From positions 62,001-126,000 of the forward strand of contig JBIQKZ010000003.1 of NCBI GenBank assembly GCA_044464765.1: 64,000 nucleotides of DNA. Direction: 5' to 3'. Made by a program: the position numbers and the translations under genes. This document shows positions 1 to 8,229 of this stretch, one piece after another. Position 1 is the stretch's first letter, and each line of letters starts with the position of its first letter. The DNA comes from JBIQKZ01 sp044464765. GTDB lineage: Bacteria > Pseudomonadota > Gammaproteobacteria > Burkholderiales > Burkholderiaceae_B. Under the pieces are notes generated by a model. It saw only the letters and a program-made list of their open reading frames with translations, was not told the DNA's origin and did not search any database.

Positions 1-28
1 CCTAGTGCGCGTTAATTTGTACTACACA

Positions 29-1420
29 TCAAGGCTTGGCCGTAGCCAGAGCCTTGCTGTCCTCGGGCCCATGATAGCCGTTCAAGAACAGGTTCAACAG
101 CAACGCCGTAATCGCCGCCAGGACAATGCCGCTATGCGTGAAGGCGGACATCCACTCGGGCATGGAACTGAACACAGTCTTGTTCATCATCGGGATCATG
201 CCGATCACAACACTGACAGCCACAATGAACAGATTGTGCCGGCTGCCCTCGGACTCGCCGTAATCCACATTGGCCAGCACCTTGATGCCGGTTGCAGCCA
301 CCATGCCAAACATCACGATGCCCGCGCCGCCCAGCACCGCTTGCGGGATCAGAGCGAACAGCATGGAAAGCTTGGGAACCAGGGCCAGCACAATCATGAT
401 CACACCGCCCATGGCGCAAACCCAGCGGCTTTTGATGCCGGTAACACCCACCAGACCAACGTTTTGCGAATAAGTAACGTAAGGGAAGGTATTGAAAATG
501 CCACCAATCATCGTGCCCAGGCCATCCACACGCAAGCCGCGTGTAATGTCAGTGGCATTCACCTTCTTACCCACCATATCCGCCACAGCCAGCATCATGC
601 CCGTCGTTTCCACCATCACCACAATCATGATGATGGTCAAGGCGAGAATCGGCCCAAGGTTGAACTCGGGAAGACCAAAGTGAAACGGCTCGATAAACTG
701 GAACCAATGCGCCTGGCCCACCCGCGTTACATCGACCTTGCCCAGGGCGGCGGCGACCACAAAGCCCACCACAATGCCCAGCAAGACCGAAATATTACGC
801 ATGAATCCCCTGGCATACTTGTTGATGGCAATAATCGCCAACAACACAATTGTTGAAATGGCCAGGTTGACCGGGTTGCCCGCATCCGGTCCGCGGCCGG
901 CCACCCAATTAACGCCTACGGGAATCAGATTCAGACCGGTGACGGTAATGACCGTACCGGTGACCACGGGAGGGAAAAGCTTGATCATGCGACCGACCAG
1001 CGGGGCCAGCAGAATTGTTACGGCGCCCGCCGCTATGATGGCGCCAAACATACCCACAAGTCCCACATTCGGGTTTTGCACCATGACCATCATGGGCGGC
1101 ACGGCGGCAAAGGTAACGCCCATCATCAGCGGCATGCGAATACCGAACTTCCAGATCCCCGCCGACTGAATGAATGACGCGATGCCACAGACGAACAGGT
1201 CGGCGCTGATCAGGAAACCGATTTGCTCCGGCGTTAAACCGGCGGCTCCACCAATCAGGATAGGCACGGCAATGGCGCCGGCATACATCACCAGCACATG
1301 TTGCAAACCAAAAAAGAACAGCTTATTGGGGGGCAGGACTTGGTCGACCGGCGCAATCGAAGGAATCTTATCGATGTCGCCGGCCGCATTGATCTGCGCG
1401 TCGGATGCTGTTGATGCCAT
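29..1420 (-). CDS. NCS2-family purine-type (xanthine/urate-like) permease
   Basis: This encodes a 463-residue polytopic inner-membrane protein of the nucleobase:cation symporter-2 family. The N-terminus (LPPNKLFFFGLQHVLVMYAG) and the family signature QNVGLVGVTG are present. The leading Gln of that signature is typical of purine (xanthine/uric acid) members, whereas uracil carriers have Glu. An in-frame start lies 12 codons upstream, but the start at 1420 is preferred because AGGAG lies 6 bases upstream of its ATG. The gene is the third on the minus strand after a Rieske oxygenase and a TIM-barrel protein, separated from the latter by about 160 bp containing a hairpin. I infer that it imports the substrate, or a purine-like relative, for that cluster. 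Family assignment is firm; the exact substrate is not. Confidence 0.9.
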   Translation of the reverse strand: MASTASDAQINAAGDIDKIPSIAPVDQVLPPNKLFFFGLQHVLVMYAGAIAVPILIGGAAGLTPEQIGFLISADLFVCGIASFIQSAGIWKFGIRMPLMMGVTFAAVPPMMVMVQNPNVGLVGMFGAIIAAGAVTILLAPLVGRMIKLFPPVVTGTVITVTGLNLIPVGVNWVAGRGPDAGNPVNLAISTIVLLAIIAINKYARGFMRNISVLLGIVVGFVVAAALGKVDVTRVGQAHWFQFIEPFHFGLPEFNLGPILALTIIMIVVMVETTGMMLAVADMVGKKVNATDITRGLRVDGLGTMIGGIFNTFPYVTYSQNVGLVGVTGIKSRWVCAMGGVIMIVLALVPKLSMLFALIPQAVLGGAGIVMFGMVAATGIKVLANVDYGESEGSRHNLFIVAVSVVIGMIPMMNKTVFSSMPEWMSAFTHSGIVLAAITALLLNLFLNGYHGPEDSKALATAKP

Positions 1421-1548
1421 AGGATCTCCTTCTAAAAAACGTCGACTGGACCCCACGAAGGAGGCCCGAAGCGCGACGTTATGTCTCGTTTGTTTATTGA
1501 TTACTTATTGGGTGGTACTGGAACTGCTAACGTCTTTACAACGTATGT

Positions 1549-1572
1549 CCGCCCTGCCTTGGGGCAAGGCGG
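1549..1572. other. Inverted repeat between TIM-barrel gene and permease
   Basis: A 10-bp stem (one G-U pair on the minus strand) closes a 4-base loop just past the stop codon of the TIM-barrel gene. No U-run follows on either strand, so it is not a textbook intrinsic terminator. It could lower read-through into the permease gene or stabilise the upstream message. Confidence 0.4.
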
Positions 1573-1578
1573 GCAATC

Positions 1579-2634
1579 TTAAGCCTGAATCGCAACCTGG
1601 CTGTCCAGTTCACGCTCAAGCTGGTCATAGGTATCGCGGATGAACTGACCGACGGCAACACTGCTTTCAAACGTGTTGTAGCCGACCCCCAACCCATAAT
1701 CGGGAAGATTGATGTAATCGACCGTCATGAGTTCAAGCGGGCTGTCGTCATGCGTCAAGTGATGGCGCAAGGTCTTGCGCACCAGCTCCTTGGTCGGTTC
1801 CAGCAGATAAGCATGCCATTCGTCGTACCACTCGCCCGGACGCGGGCGCACGAACGGGTACTGCACGCCCCGGCCCGGCTGGCCATCATCGCCCTTGGCC
1901 CAGATATTCTTTGGGCCGTTGGGAACCGCAGGCCGGTTCTGCTGCCACCACACCATATTCATGGACAGCCACTCGTCGGCCAGATTCCCTTTCTCGAAAG
2001 GATCCAGCACCACTTTGCCGGCCGCCACATCTTCGCGAATACCCGAAATATCCTGTTCTTCGGGATTGCCGATCTTGAAAATACAGTGGCTGTAATCCAT
2101 GACAAAATTGAAGGGAACCCCGCGCGCGCGTATCTTTTCGGCAATGATTGAGACGCGCCGATAATCCTCGGACCACATCAGAATATGCACTTCGAAACCG
2201 ATCTTTACGCGGTACTTCTCGCCCAGATCGGTGGAGCGCAGATACAGGTCGATGATTTCATCATCGGTAAGCACGTGGCCGTCCGCATGATGCGTCAGGA
2301 CCATCATGTTGTGATATAGAACCCCGGTTGCGGCGCAGTTCTTTAAATTTCCTTCCAGCACGTCAAGCGGCCCGTCGCCGACACGATATGTCCAGGCCGA
2401 CCCCAGGACCGGGAACGCATATTTTTGCACCGCATCGATGTAGTCGTTGACTTTATCGCTTAGCGGCAGGCGATCGAAGAAATCGAACACACCCGACTCG
2501 ACCACCATCTTGAACTGCGTATCGATCGGCAGTTCCTGCAAGGAAACCGGATTGTCGGGCGTCGAGTTCTGCACTCCCCTGCCCGCACAGCCTAATTTGA
2601 CGCGTTGACGCTTTGTTTGCACTTGTGTATCCAT
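1579..2634 (-). CDS. Xylose isomerase-like TIM-barrel protein
   Basis: This encodes 351 residues resembling the sugar phosphate isomerase/epimerase (xylose isomerase-like TIM barrel) superfamily. Supporting motifs are IGFEVHILMWSE and FNFVMDYSHCIFKIGN, where the Glu of FEVH and the Asp and His of DYSH sit where such proteins place divalent-metal ligands. It is longer than the usual 260-300 residue member, with an extra C-terminal part rich in Trp and Tyr. It starts 15 bp after the Rieske oxygenase stop, so the two are almost certainly co-transcribed and probably act in one pathway, perhaps isomerising or hydrolysing the oxygenase product. The superfamily is moderately certain; the reaction is unknown. 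Confidence 0.75.
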   Translation of the reverse strand: MDTQVQTKRQRVKLGCAGRGVQNSTPDNPVSLQELPIDTQFKMVVESGVFDFFDRLPLSDKVNDYIDAVQKYAFPVLGSAWTYRVGDGPLDVLEGNLKNCAATGVLYHNMMVLTHHADGHVLTDDEIIDLYLRSTDLGEKYRVKIGFEVHILMWSEDYRRVSIIAEKIRARGVPFNFVMDYSHCIFKIGNPEEQDISGIREDVAAGKVVLDPFEKGNLADEWLSMNMVWWQQNRPAVPNGPKNIWAKGDDGQPGRGVQYPFVRPRPGEWYDEWHAYLLEPTKELVRKTLRHHLTHDDSPLELMTVDYINLPDYGLGVGYNTFESSVAVGQFIRDTYDQLERELDSQVAIQA

Positions 2635-2649
2635 GCTTGCTCCTTCTGA

Positions 2650-3711
2650 TCAGGCGGTTGCGACGGGGGTGGAAGAATCTTCCCGGATCATTTCCATATA
2701 CCAGCGGCGATAGGCCAGCGTGACGGCGTCGGCGCCGCCCACGGGAAGCTCCGTGCGAACTTCTTCGCCCACCATCGGCGCCAGCTTGGGTTGTTGCGAC
2801 TCGATGACAGGCTTGTCCTGCTCCAGCACCAGACGCTCGAAATCCAGGATGAATGCATCGTGCTCGGGCTCCACCCCAAAGTCGCGCGCAATCCACCAGA
2901 AGCTGCGGGTTTTCACGGCCGACACCGGCGAGGCAGCCATCATCAGCACGTAATGCTTGCCATTTTCGAACGTACGGCGCAAATGCACCGAGTGCGGCAT
3001 CATCACGCGGTAGGAGTTGGCCACGGCGACCCAGTCGTCCCCTTCGATACCCAACATGCGGCGCTTCTGGCCAACACTGGGCTCTTTGATGGCGGGACGT
3101 TCGAAGCGCAGGATATGGCCTTCGCGCCACGGCTCCACAGGGTCCACTTCGGGTTTGGAGCGGCTGCCGATACTGCCGTCGTGCACGAACGCAAAATGCG
3201 AGAAATCAACGAAGTTCTCCAGACGGCGCGGCGCGCTGGTTTCCCAGTCGTAGACCGGGCCTTGCTGCAGGCGATAGGATGGATCGTCGAACTCGGGGAA
3301 ATCGGGCACTGGGAACTTGGGTTCCGGGTCCAGGCAAACCCACACAATGCCAACCGACTCACACACGTGAAAGGCTGGAATCTTCGGCTTCATGGCCGCA
3401 ACCATTTCATTGCGGGCGGGGATCTTGGTACAGGCGCCCGTGACATCGTAGCGCCACCCGTGGTAGGGACATTCGAACGTGCCGTCGACAATCATCCCTA
3501 CGGAAAGGGCTGCGCCACGGTGAGTGCAGCGGTCAGCCAAGGCGGCAACCTTGCCGTCAATCCGGGCGAGCACGATGTCCTGATCCAGCAATGTAACCTG
3601 CATGGGTGTTTCATTCACGTCGGACGAATAGGCGACGGGATGCCAGAACCTGTGCATGGTCAGGTATAAAGGATGATTGCTGTAGTCTTTGGTTTCGGAT
3701 TCTCTTTTCAC
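2650..3711 (-). CDS. Rieske [2Fe-2S] non-haem iron oxygenase, terminal component
   Basis: This is a 353-residue oxygenase alpha subunit of the VanA/NdmA-like (single-component ring hydroxylase or demethylase) type. The N-terminal Rieske domain has C62-x-H64 and C81-xx-H84 in CTHRGAALS...CPYHGWRYD. The mononuclear iron site is D169-xx-H172-xxxx-H177 in NFVDFSHFAFVH, with bridging candidate N166. Family members transfer electrons from a separate flavin/ferredoxin reductase to O2 to hydroxylate or demethylate aromatic and N-heterocyclic compounds. No reductase gene is visible in this window, so it must come from elsewhere. The gene leads a minus-strand unit with a TIM-barrel protein and a purine-type permease, and diverges from a LysR regulator. 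Substrate unknown. Confidence 0.9.
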   Translation of the reverse strand: MKRESETKDYSNHPLYLTMHRFWHPVAYSSDVNETPMQVTLLDQDIVLARIDGKVAALADRCTHRGAALSVGMIVDGTFECPYHGWRYDVTGACTKIPARNEMVAAMKPKIPAFHVCESVGIVWVCLDPEPKFPVPDFPEFDDPSYRLQQGPVYDWETSAPRRLENFVDFSHFAFVHDGSIGSRSKPEVDPVEPWREGHILRFERPAIKEPSVGQKRRMLGIEGDDWVAVANSYRVMMPHSVHLRRTFENGKHYVLMMAASPVSAVKTRSFWWIARDFGVEPEHDAFILDFERLVLEQDKPVIESQQPKLAPMVGEEVRTELPVGGADAVTLAYRRWYMEMIREDSSTPVATA

Positions 3712-3936
3712 GGAATGCTTCCTCCTGTCTCGTTGAACGTGCCGGCTCCCTGCCTATTCTTCATTTACGTCGCGGCGGCTGGGAACCGATCTATCAATAC
3801 ATATCCATGCGATTGGCCAAGCGATCCGCCATTGCGGACCTGGATGGCTGTATTAGATAAGAGGCAGACTCATTGCACAAATTGTTAATTTATATAAAAT
3901 CATCAATTTTTAGAATATATTGACGGGATCACTATC
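3712..3936. promoter_or_regulatory. Divergent promoter region, Rieske oxygenase / LysR gene
   Basis: This 225-bp intergenic region has a strongly AT-rich core at about 3870-3922, including an ATTG...CAAT inverted pair (3881-3906) of the kind LysR proteins use. A weak sigma-70 candidate for the LysR gene is TTGCAC (3873-3878) and TAAAAT (3895-3900), 16 bp apart. The architecture (LysR gene divergent from its target) is classical. The individual boxes are tentative. Confidence 0.45.
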
Positions 3937-4854
3937 ATGGATCTGACCCTTCGCCAGTTGCGCGCCTTTATTCTGGTCAGCCAGACCGGCCAGTTCACCC
4001 TGGCCGCTCAGAACATGCACATCACGCAATCGGCCCTGAGCACCCTGGTCAAAGAGCTCGAAAGCTCGGTGGGCTTGAGACTGTTCGATCGCCATACACG
4101 CATGGTCCGCCATACCGAGGCCGGCGCCCGCTTCTACAACGAGGCCGAGAAACTGCTGAAAAATCTCGAAACCGCCGTCGCTGACCTGCAGGACATGGCA
4201 TCGCTTCGCAGCGGGCGCGTGCGGGTCGTGGCTTCCACCGTCATATCATCCGGCTTGCTTTCCAAGGCATTTAAGGAATTCAAGCAAATGCATCCGGATA
4301 TCCATTTTGTCCTGCATGACGTGGCTGAAGAGAACATCATGAGCACCGTGCTGTCGGGCAGCGTGGATTTTGGCATCGGGACATCGAACGAGCTCGAAGT
4401 GGGGTTGGATCAAATCCCCTTATTCGACGACCGTTTCATCGCCTTGTGTAATTTCGAACATCCGCTGGCCGAGCGCAGCCAGATTGAATGGCCCGAACTG
4501 CAGGGCCAGCCGTTCATCGCTCTGGCTCCGCGCAGCCCCATACGCAAGCTGATCGACCGGGCCGTGGCCGAGGCGGGATTGACCTTGAATGTGGTCAATG
4601 AGGTTTCGTTTGCCACGACGGTTTTAAGCCTGGTCAGCGCCGGCCTGGGGGTCAGTGTCTTGCCCGTGAACAACCACCCTTCGCTGCCCGCCTTTCAATT
4701 GCATGGCTGCCGCCTGATCAACCCAGTCATTACGCGCAAGATTGGCATTTTGCAGCCTAGCCACCGCTCACTTTCACCCGCAGCCGAGGCCTTCGTGCAG
4801 TTCCTGCACGAATACGTGAAGCGACCGACCGATGTGCCAATCAGCGAACTTTAA
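3937..4854 (+). CDS. LysR-family transcriptional regulator
   Basis: This encodes 305 residues with the standard LysR plan: an N-terminal winged helix-turn-helix (LRQLRAFILVSQTGQFTLAA, then ITQSALSTLVKELE, about residues 5-65), a linker helix, and a periplasmic-binding-protein-like effector domain from about residue 90. Length is normal for the family. It is divergent from the Rieske oxygenase gene with a 225-bp AT-rich region between them, so it most likely controls that cluster in response to the substrate or a metabolite. It converges on comM with only 9 bp between stop codons. Confidence 0.92.
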   Translation: MDLTLRQLRAFILVSQTGQFTLAAQNMHITQSALSTLVKELESSVGLRLFDRHTRMVRHTEAGARFYNEAEKLLKNLETAVADLQDMASLRSGRVRVVASTVISSGLLSKAFKEFKQMHPDIHFVLHDVAEENIMSTVLSGSVDFGIGTSNELEVGLDQIPLFDDRFIALCNFEHPLAERSQIEWPELQGQPFIALAPRSPIRKLIDRAVAEAGLTLNVVNEVSFATTVLSLVSAGLGVSVLPVNNHPSLPAFQLHGCRLINPVITRKIGILQPSHRSLSPAAEAFVQFLHEYVKRPTDVPISEL

Positions 4855-4863
4855 TGGATCGGT

Positions 4864-6393
4864 TCAACCAGGCGCAGCCCACGGTTGGCGGTATTGAGCG
4901 GCTTCGGCCACGTGCTCTTCATGGATCAGGCAACTGCCCTGCATGTCTGCCAAGGTCCGCGCCACCCGCATGGTCCGGTGAACGACACGGGCTGACCAGG
5001 CCCAACGCCGCATGGCCGACTTGAGCAAAGCCTGCGCCTTGTGGTCTAGCGCACAATGCTCCTCAATGCCGTCCACCCCCAAAGCGGAGTTGACGCAACC
5101 CTGGCGCGCCTGCTGGCGATTCCGGCATTCCCGCACCCTTTGGCCCACCTGTGCCGAGGTTTCGCCCAAAGGCGCATCCATCCACGATGCATCGGCTGCT
5201 GGAAGGGGTATTTGAAGGTCGATCCGATCCAGAAGCGGCCCCGAGATCCGGCTGCGATATTTCGCCTTGGCATCGGGCGTACACGCGCAACGCATCGTGC
5301 TATGGCCCAACCAGCCGCAAGGACAGGGATTCATCGCCGCAACCAGCTGAAATGAGGCGGGAAATGTCAGTGTCCTGGAGGCGCGGGCAATGGACACCTG
5401 CCCGGTTTCCAGTGGTTCGCGCAGGGACTCAAGGACGCGTCGTTGGAATTCGGGCAGTTCGTCAAGAAACAACACACCATGGTGGGCCAGGCTGATTTCA
5501 CCGGGCCGGGGATTGATGCCTCCACCGACCAGGGCCGCCACGGATGCAGAATGATGCGGTGCGCGGAACGGCGGCGTTACGCTAAGGATAGGTTCGCGCC
5601 CGCTTACGCTGGACAGCGCTGCGGCCTCCAGCAGCTGGTTGTCGGACAACGGAGGCAGCAAACCAGGCAGGCGTTGCGCCAACATGCTTTTACCGACCCC
5701 CGGCGGCCCCGACATCAGGAGACTATGGCCGCCCGAGGCCGCCACTTCCAGAACGCGTCGGGCTGCCGCTTGCCCCCGCACATCGGACAGGCAAGGTGGT
5801 GGGGGCCCAAGGTTGAGCGTGGGTGCCGGCGAGGCGACCGGCAAAGACGAAAGACCACGAAAATGCGCGACGACATCCGAAAGTGTATTAGCGGCCAGCA
5901 CCTTGAGCGACGAAACGCGTGCGGCGATGGCCGCGCTGGCCGCCGGCAGGATCAGGCATGCTCCGGGCTGGGTGCTGGCTACCCCAAGCGCGACGGCCAG
6001 TGGCGCGCCAACCGGCACGAGTGCGCCAGTTAGCGAGAGCTCCCCCGCCAGCACATAGCCTTGGAGATCGGGTGCTTGTATAGCGCGGGTTCCATCGGAA
6101 ACCTCGACTTGCCCCGAAGCAAGCAAAACCCCCAAGGCGATCGGAAGATCGAAACGGCCGGACTCTTTGGGTAAGTCGGCCGGCGCAAGGTTGACGGTGA
6201 TCCGCCCCGACGGAAAATCAAACCCGCTGCTGAGAATGGCCGATCGCACCCGGTCGCGGCTCTCGCGCACGCCGGTGTCGGGCAGGCCAACCAGGCAAAA
6301 TGAAGGCAGTCCGACTCCAGCATGCACCTCGACCTTTACCGCAAACCCCTGCAGGCCGCATAATGCCTGGCTGGCAACTACAGCTAACGACAT
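4864..6393 (-). CDS. comM: YifB/ComM-family AAA+ ATPase (Mg chelatase-like)
   Basis: This 509-residue protein starts MSLAVVASQALCGLQGF, as ComM proteins do; an upstream in-frame start adds 10 unlikely residues. An N-terminal S5/Lon-like domain (about 1-180) is followed by a Mg-chelatase AAA+ core with Walker A GPPGVGKSMLAQRL and Walker B VLFLDELPEF, then a C-terminal Mg_chelatase_C helical domain ending near RVARTLADMQG. Known ComM acts as a hexameric helicase promoting branch migration during integration of transforming DNA. The window also carries comEC, the DNA uptake channel, so natural transformation is possible though not shown. Confidence 0.93.
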   Translation of the reverse strand: MSLAVVASQALCGLQGFAVKVEVHAGVGLPSFCLVGLPDTGVRESRDRVRSAILSSGFDFPSGRITVNLAPADLPKESGRFDLPIALGVLLASGQVEVSDGTRAIQAPDLQGYVLAGELSLTGALVPVGAPLAVALGVASTQPGACLILPAASAAIAARVSSLKVLAANTLSDVVAHFRGLSSLPVASPAPTLNLGPPPPCLSDVRGQAAARRVLEVAASGGHSLLMSGPPGVGKSMLAQRLPGLLPPLSDNQLLEAAALSSVSGREPILSVTPPFRAPHHSASVAALVGGGINPRPGEISLAHHGVLFLDELPEFQRRVLESLREPLETGQVSIARASRTLTFPASFQLVAAMNPCPCGWLGHSTMRCACTPDAKAKYRSRISGPLLDRIDLQIPLPAADASWMDAPLGETSAQVGQRVRECRNRQQARQGCVNSALGVDGIEEHCALDHKAQALLKSAMRRWAWSARVVHRTMRVARTLADMQGSCLIHEEHVAEAAQYRQPWAAPG

Positions 6394-6549
6394 GAATGCC
6401 TCGCCCTGTTGTAAACAAGACATCAGTATCCGATAGGCGAAGCTGAAAGAGCCCAGTATGGAACGGTTATATCAATGCGTAGTTATACGGCCAGAAGCCC
6501 TAAACTACGCCAAGCCTGTGCAGACACCTGACAGGCGGCGGAGGCCTGC

Positions 6550-6819
6550 TCAGGCGTCGGGGCCTGCCGGGGAATCCGCAATACTGGCTGCTGTTTCCAG
6601 GGCTTGCACCCTGCTTTCCAGGGCTGCGATGCGGCTTAGGGCGCGTTCGAGCAACTGCGTCTGTGCGTCGAACTCTTCGCGCGTGACGAGATCCAGTTTG
6701 CTGAATGTCTGAGCCATCATGGCCTTGACATTGCGTTCGATATCGGCCGCCGGGCTTTTTGCGATAAGATCTGAAATATTCTTCTGAACGTCTTCGAACC
6801 AATCAGTGCGATTGACCAT
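6550..6819 (-). CDS. ubiK: Ubiquinone biosynthesis accessory factor UbiK (BMFP family)
   Basis: This is an 89-residue protein with an amphipathic N-terminal helix (MVNRTDWFEDVQKNISDLI) and a C-terminal coiled coil (REEFDAQTQLLERALSRIAA), the YqiC/BMFP pattern. Such proteins trimerise, bind lipid and assist UbiJ and the aerobic ubiquinone complex. The start at 6819 is chosen over 6843 because the family begins at this Met. In related betaproteobacteria ubiK sits beside glnK-amtB, as it does here. Confidence 0.88.
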   Translation of the reverse strand: MVNRTDWFEDVQKNISDLIAKSPAADIERNVKAMMAQTFSKLDLVTREEFDAQTQLLERALSRIAALESRVQALETAASIADSPAGPDA

Positions 6820-6859
6820 GACGGACTCCAAACAAAGTGGCAATGGGTCTAGTGTAATG

Positions 6860-6890
6860 AAAAAACGGACTGCGCTGCAGTCCGTTCTTG
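6860..6890 (-). terminator. Rho-independent terminator of the lipoprotein gene
   Basis: A perfect 10-bp stem (6864-6873 with 6877-6886) and 3-base loop is followed on the minus strand by six U residues. It lies about 50 bp beyond the stop of the lipoprotein gene and just before ubiK. Confidence 0.88.
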
Positions 6891-6941
6891 TTTCCAGACA
6901 GCGCCCTCAAAGCGCCGCTACTTGAAACGTCTTTTTGGTAT

Positions 6942-7370
6942 CTAGTTCGTAGTGGCGGGCGGCGTGGTGCCGGCGGCACTGCCATTTCCACTGCCCAGTT
7001 CTTCCTGAATGGCTTTGTCAGCCTTGGCGGCGCCATCCGCAACCGCCTGGCGGGCGCGTTCCGCTGCTGCAGCGGCGTCGTCCTTCAACTCAGTGGCTTT
7101 CTCGCTGATGGCATCACCCGCATCGTCAGCATCCGCTTTCAGTTGATCCATGGTGGATGGTTCCCCACTGCTGGGTGTGGTGGATGCCCCAGGGCTGGTG
7201 GCCGGCGGCGGCTCCGGGCTTAGGGGAGCAGGCGCGGTCGAACCCGGCGCCGTCGCGGGCGGACCGGATTCCATGGGTGGCGTGGCATCGTCCTCGTTGG
7301 AGCACGCCGCCAGAAGGCTTGCTGAAGCGGCGATTGCCATGACGGCGATATAGGTACGAGTGTTTTGCAT
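6942..7370 (-). CDS. Small Ala/Pro-rich lipoprotein
   Basis: This 142-residue protein has a lipoprotein signal peptide: hydrophobic core IAVMAIAASASLLAAC, with the lipobox Cys at residue 23. A Pro/Ser/Gly-rich linker of low complexity follows, then an Ala/Lys/Asp-rich helical stretch (AEKATELKDD..ERARQAVADGAAK), then a Gly/Thr/Pro tail. The start at 7370 is chosen because GAGGAC lies just upstream. It has its own terminator downstream, suggesting a monocistronic unit. In several related genomes the slot between ubiK and glnK holds a TorF-type porin instead (recalled, not checked). Function is unknown; an envelope location is likely. Confidence 0.8.
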   Translation of the reverse strand: MQNTRTYIAVMAIAASASLLAACSNEDDATPPMESGPPATAPGSTAPAPLSPEPPPATSPGASTTPSSGEPSTMDQLKADADDAGDAISEKATELKDDAAAAAERARQAVADGAAKADKAIQEELGSGNGSAAGTTPPATTN

Positions 7371-7773
7371 AATAGTCCTCACGTGTCCAACGTCGCGATT
7401 TATTTCTAGCACTGACCCGGTGCGACTAACGGTTCAGCAGCGAGCTTGTAACAACCGGCTTAGTTACAATTCTAGCCACCGACCCATGCCTAACAATGAT
7501 CGGAATGTAATGGCTGATGACAAAGCGCGACGTCCGGATTCCATTGAATCCGTAGAAACCCTTAGTGCGCCAGCCTTTAACGCCGTGGCGCCTAGCTCTT
7601 TTGGCCTACATCGAGAAACAAAAGTCCGTGCCGGCGCATCTCTTGTTACATGAAGTGCCCGCCGCTCGATCCCAAGCGGCATCGTGGGTGCGGGGTTCAC
7701 GGGGCCGGACAACGCCCGCCCTGGCTGCCGCAGGCGTCACCGTCGGCCGCATTGGTGCGTAAAGACGGATTTC
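7371..7773. other. Non-coding upstream region of lipoprotein gene and glnK
   Basis: About 400 bp with no convincing gene. A 47-codon reading frame at 7510-7653 lacks a good ribosome site and is not accepted. The region must hold the promoter of the lipoprotein gene (minus strand) and upstream elements of glnK, including a lone GGTGC half-site at 7754-7758 that may be a weak second NtrC site. Confidence 0.5.
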
Positions 7774-7788
7774 GCACCAAAATGGTGC
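7774..7788. promoter_or_regulatory. NtrC (NRI) binding palindrome upstream of glnK
   Basis: The site GCACC-N5-GGTGC is a perfect dyad identical to the core of the enteric NtrC consensus. It is centred about 50 bp upstream of the sigma-54 promoter of glnK-amtB, a position suited to an enhancer-type activator. Confidence 0.85.
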
Positions 7789-7829
7789 CGTCCCTTTCGC
7801 GTCCATGTGGGCGGCTGGCGTAGAAAAAC

Positions 7830-7845
7830 TGGCACGCATTTTGCG
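7830..7845 (+). promoter_or_regulatory. Sigma-54 (RpoN) promoter of glnK-amtB
   Basis: The sequence TGGCAC-N5-TTGC has the -24 GG and -12 GC elements at exact spacing, 35 bp upstream of the glnK start. Together with the NtrC palindrome this indicates induction under nitrogen limitation. Confidence 0.9.
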
Positions 7846-7879
7846 TAATCCTGTTTGAACCCCTCACACAGGAGCCAGT

Positions 7880-8218
7880 ATGAAACTTATCACCGCGATT
7901 ATTAAACCGTTCAAGCTTGACGAAGTGCGCGAAGCCCTCGCGTCGGTCGGCGTATCGGGCATGACCGTATCCGAGGTCAAGGGCTTTGGCCGTCAGAAAG
8001 GCCATACCGAACTTTATCGAGGCGCCGAATACACGGTTGATTTTCTTCCCAAGCTACGCCTGGAAATGGCGGTCACCGACGAGTTGCTGGAACTTGCCGT
8101 CGAGAACCTGATTGCCTCGGCGCATACCGGAAAAATCGGCGATGGGAAGATATTCGTTACGACCATTGAACAGGCAATCCGTATTCGCACCGGCGAACAC
8201 GGCGAATCGGCGCTATAA
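7880..8218 (+). CDS. glnK: PII nitrogen regulatory protein GlnK
   Basis: A 112-residue PII protein of standard length. The T-loop holds the uridylylation target Tyr51 (HTELYRGAEYTVDFLPK), and the B- and C-loop motifs GKIGDGKIF and TIEQAIRIRTGE are intact. GlnK trimers bind 2-oxoglutarate and ATP/ADP and plug AmtB when nitrogen becomes plentiful. The start is fixed by an AGGAG 8 bases upstream, and amtB follows after 11 bp. The sigma-54 promoter and NtrC site identify it as the inducible GlnK paralogue rather than constitutive GlnB. Confidence 0.96.
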   Translation: MKLITAIIKPFKLDEVREALASVGVSGMTVSEVKGFGRQKGHTELYRGAEYTVDFLPKLRLEMAVTDELLELAVENLIASAHTGKIGDGKIFVTTIEQAIRIRTGEHGESAL

Positions 8219-8229
8219 GGAGCACGTGA

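Noticed and set aside
2791..3669. 292-codon open frame antisense to the Rieske oxygenase
   Set aside because: The opposite strand carries a complete oxygenase with all metal ligands; the antisense frame has no domain.
7510..7653. 47-codon frame upstream of glnK
   Set aside because: No good Shine-Dalgarno sequence, no recognisable product, and it lies in the region expected to carry regulatory DNA.
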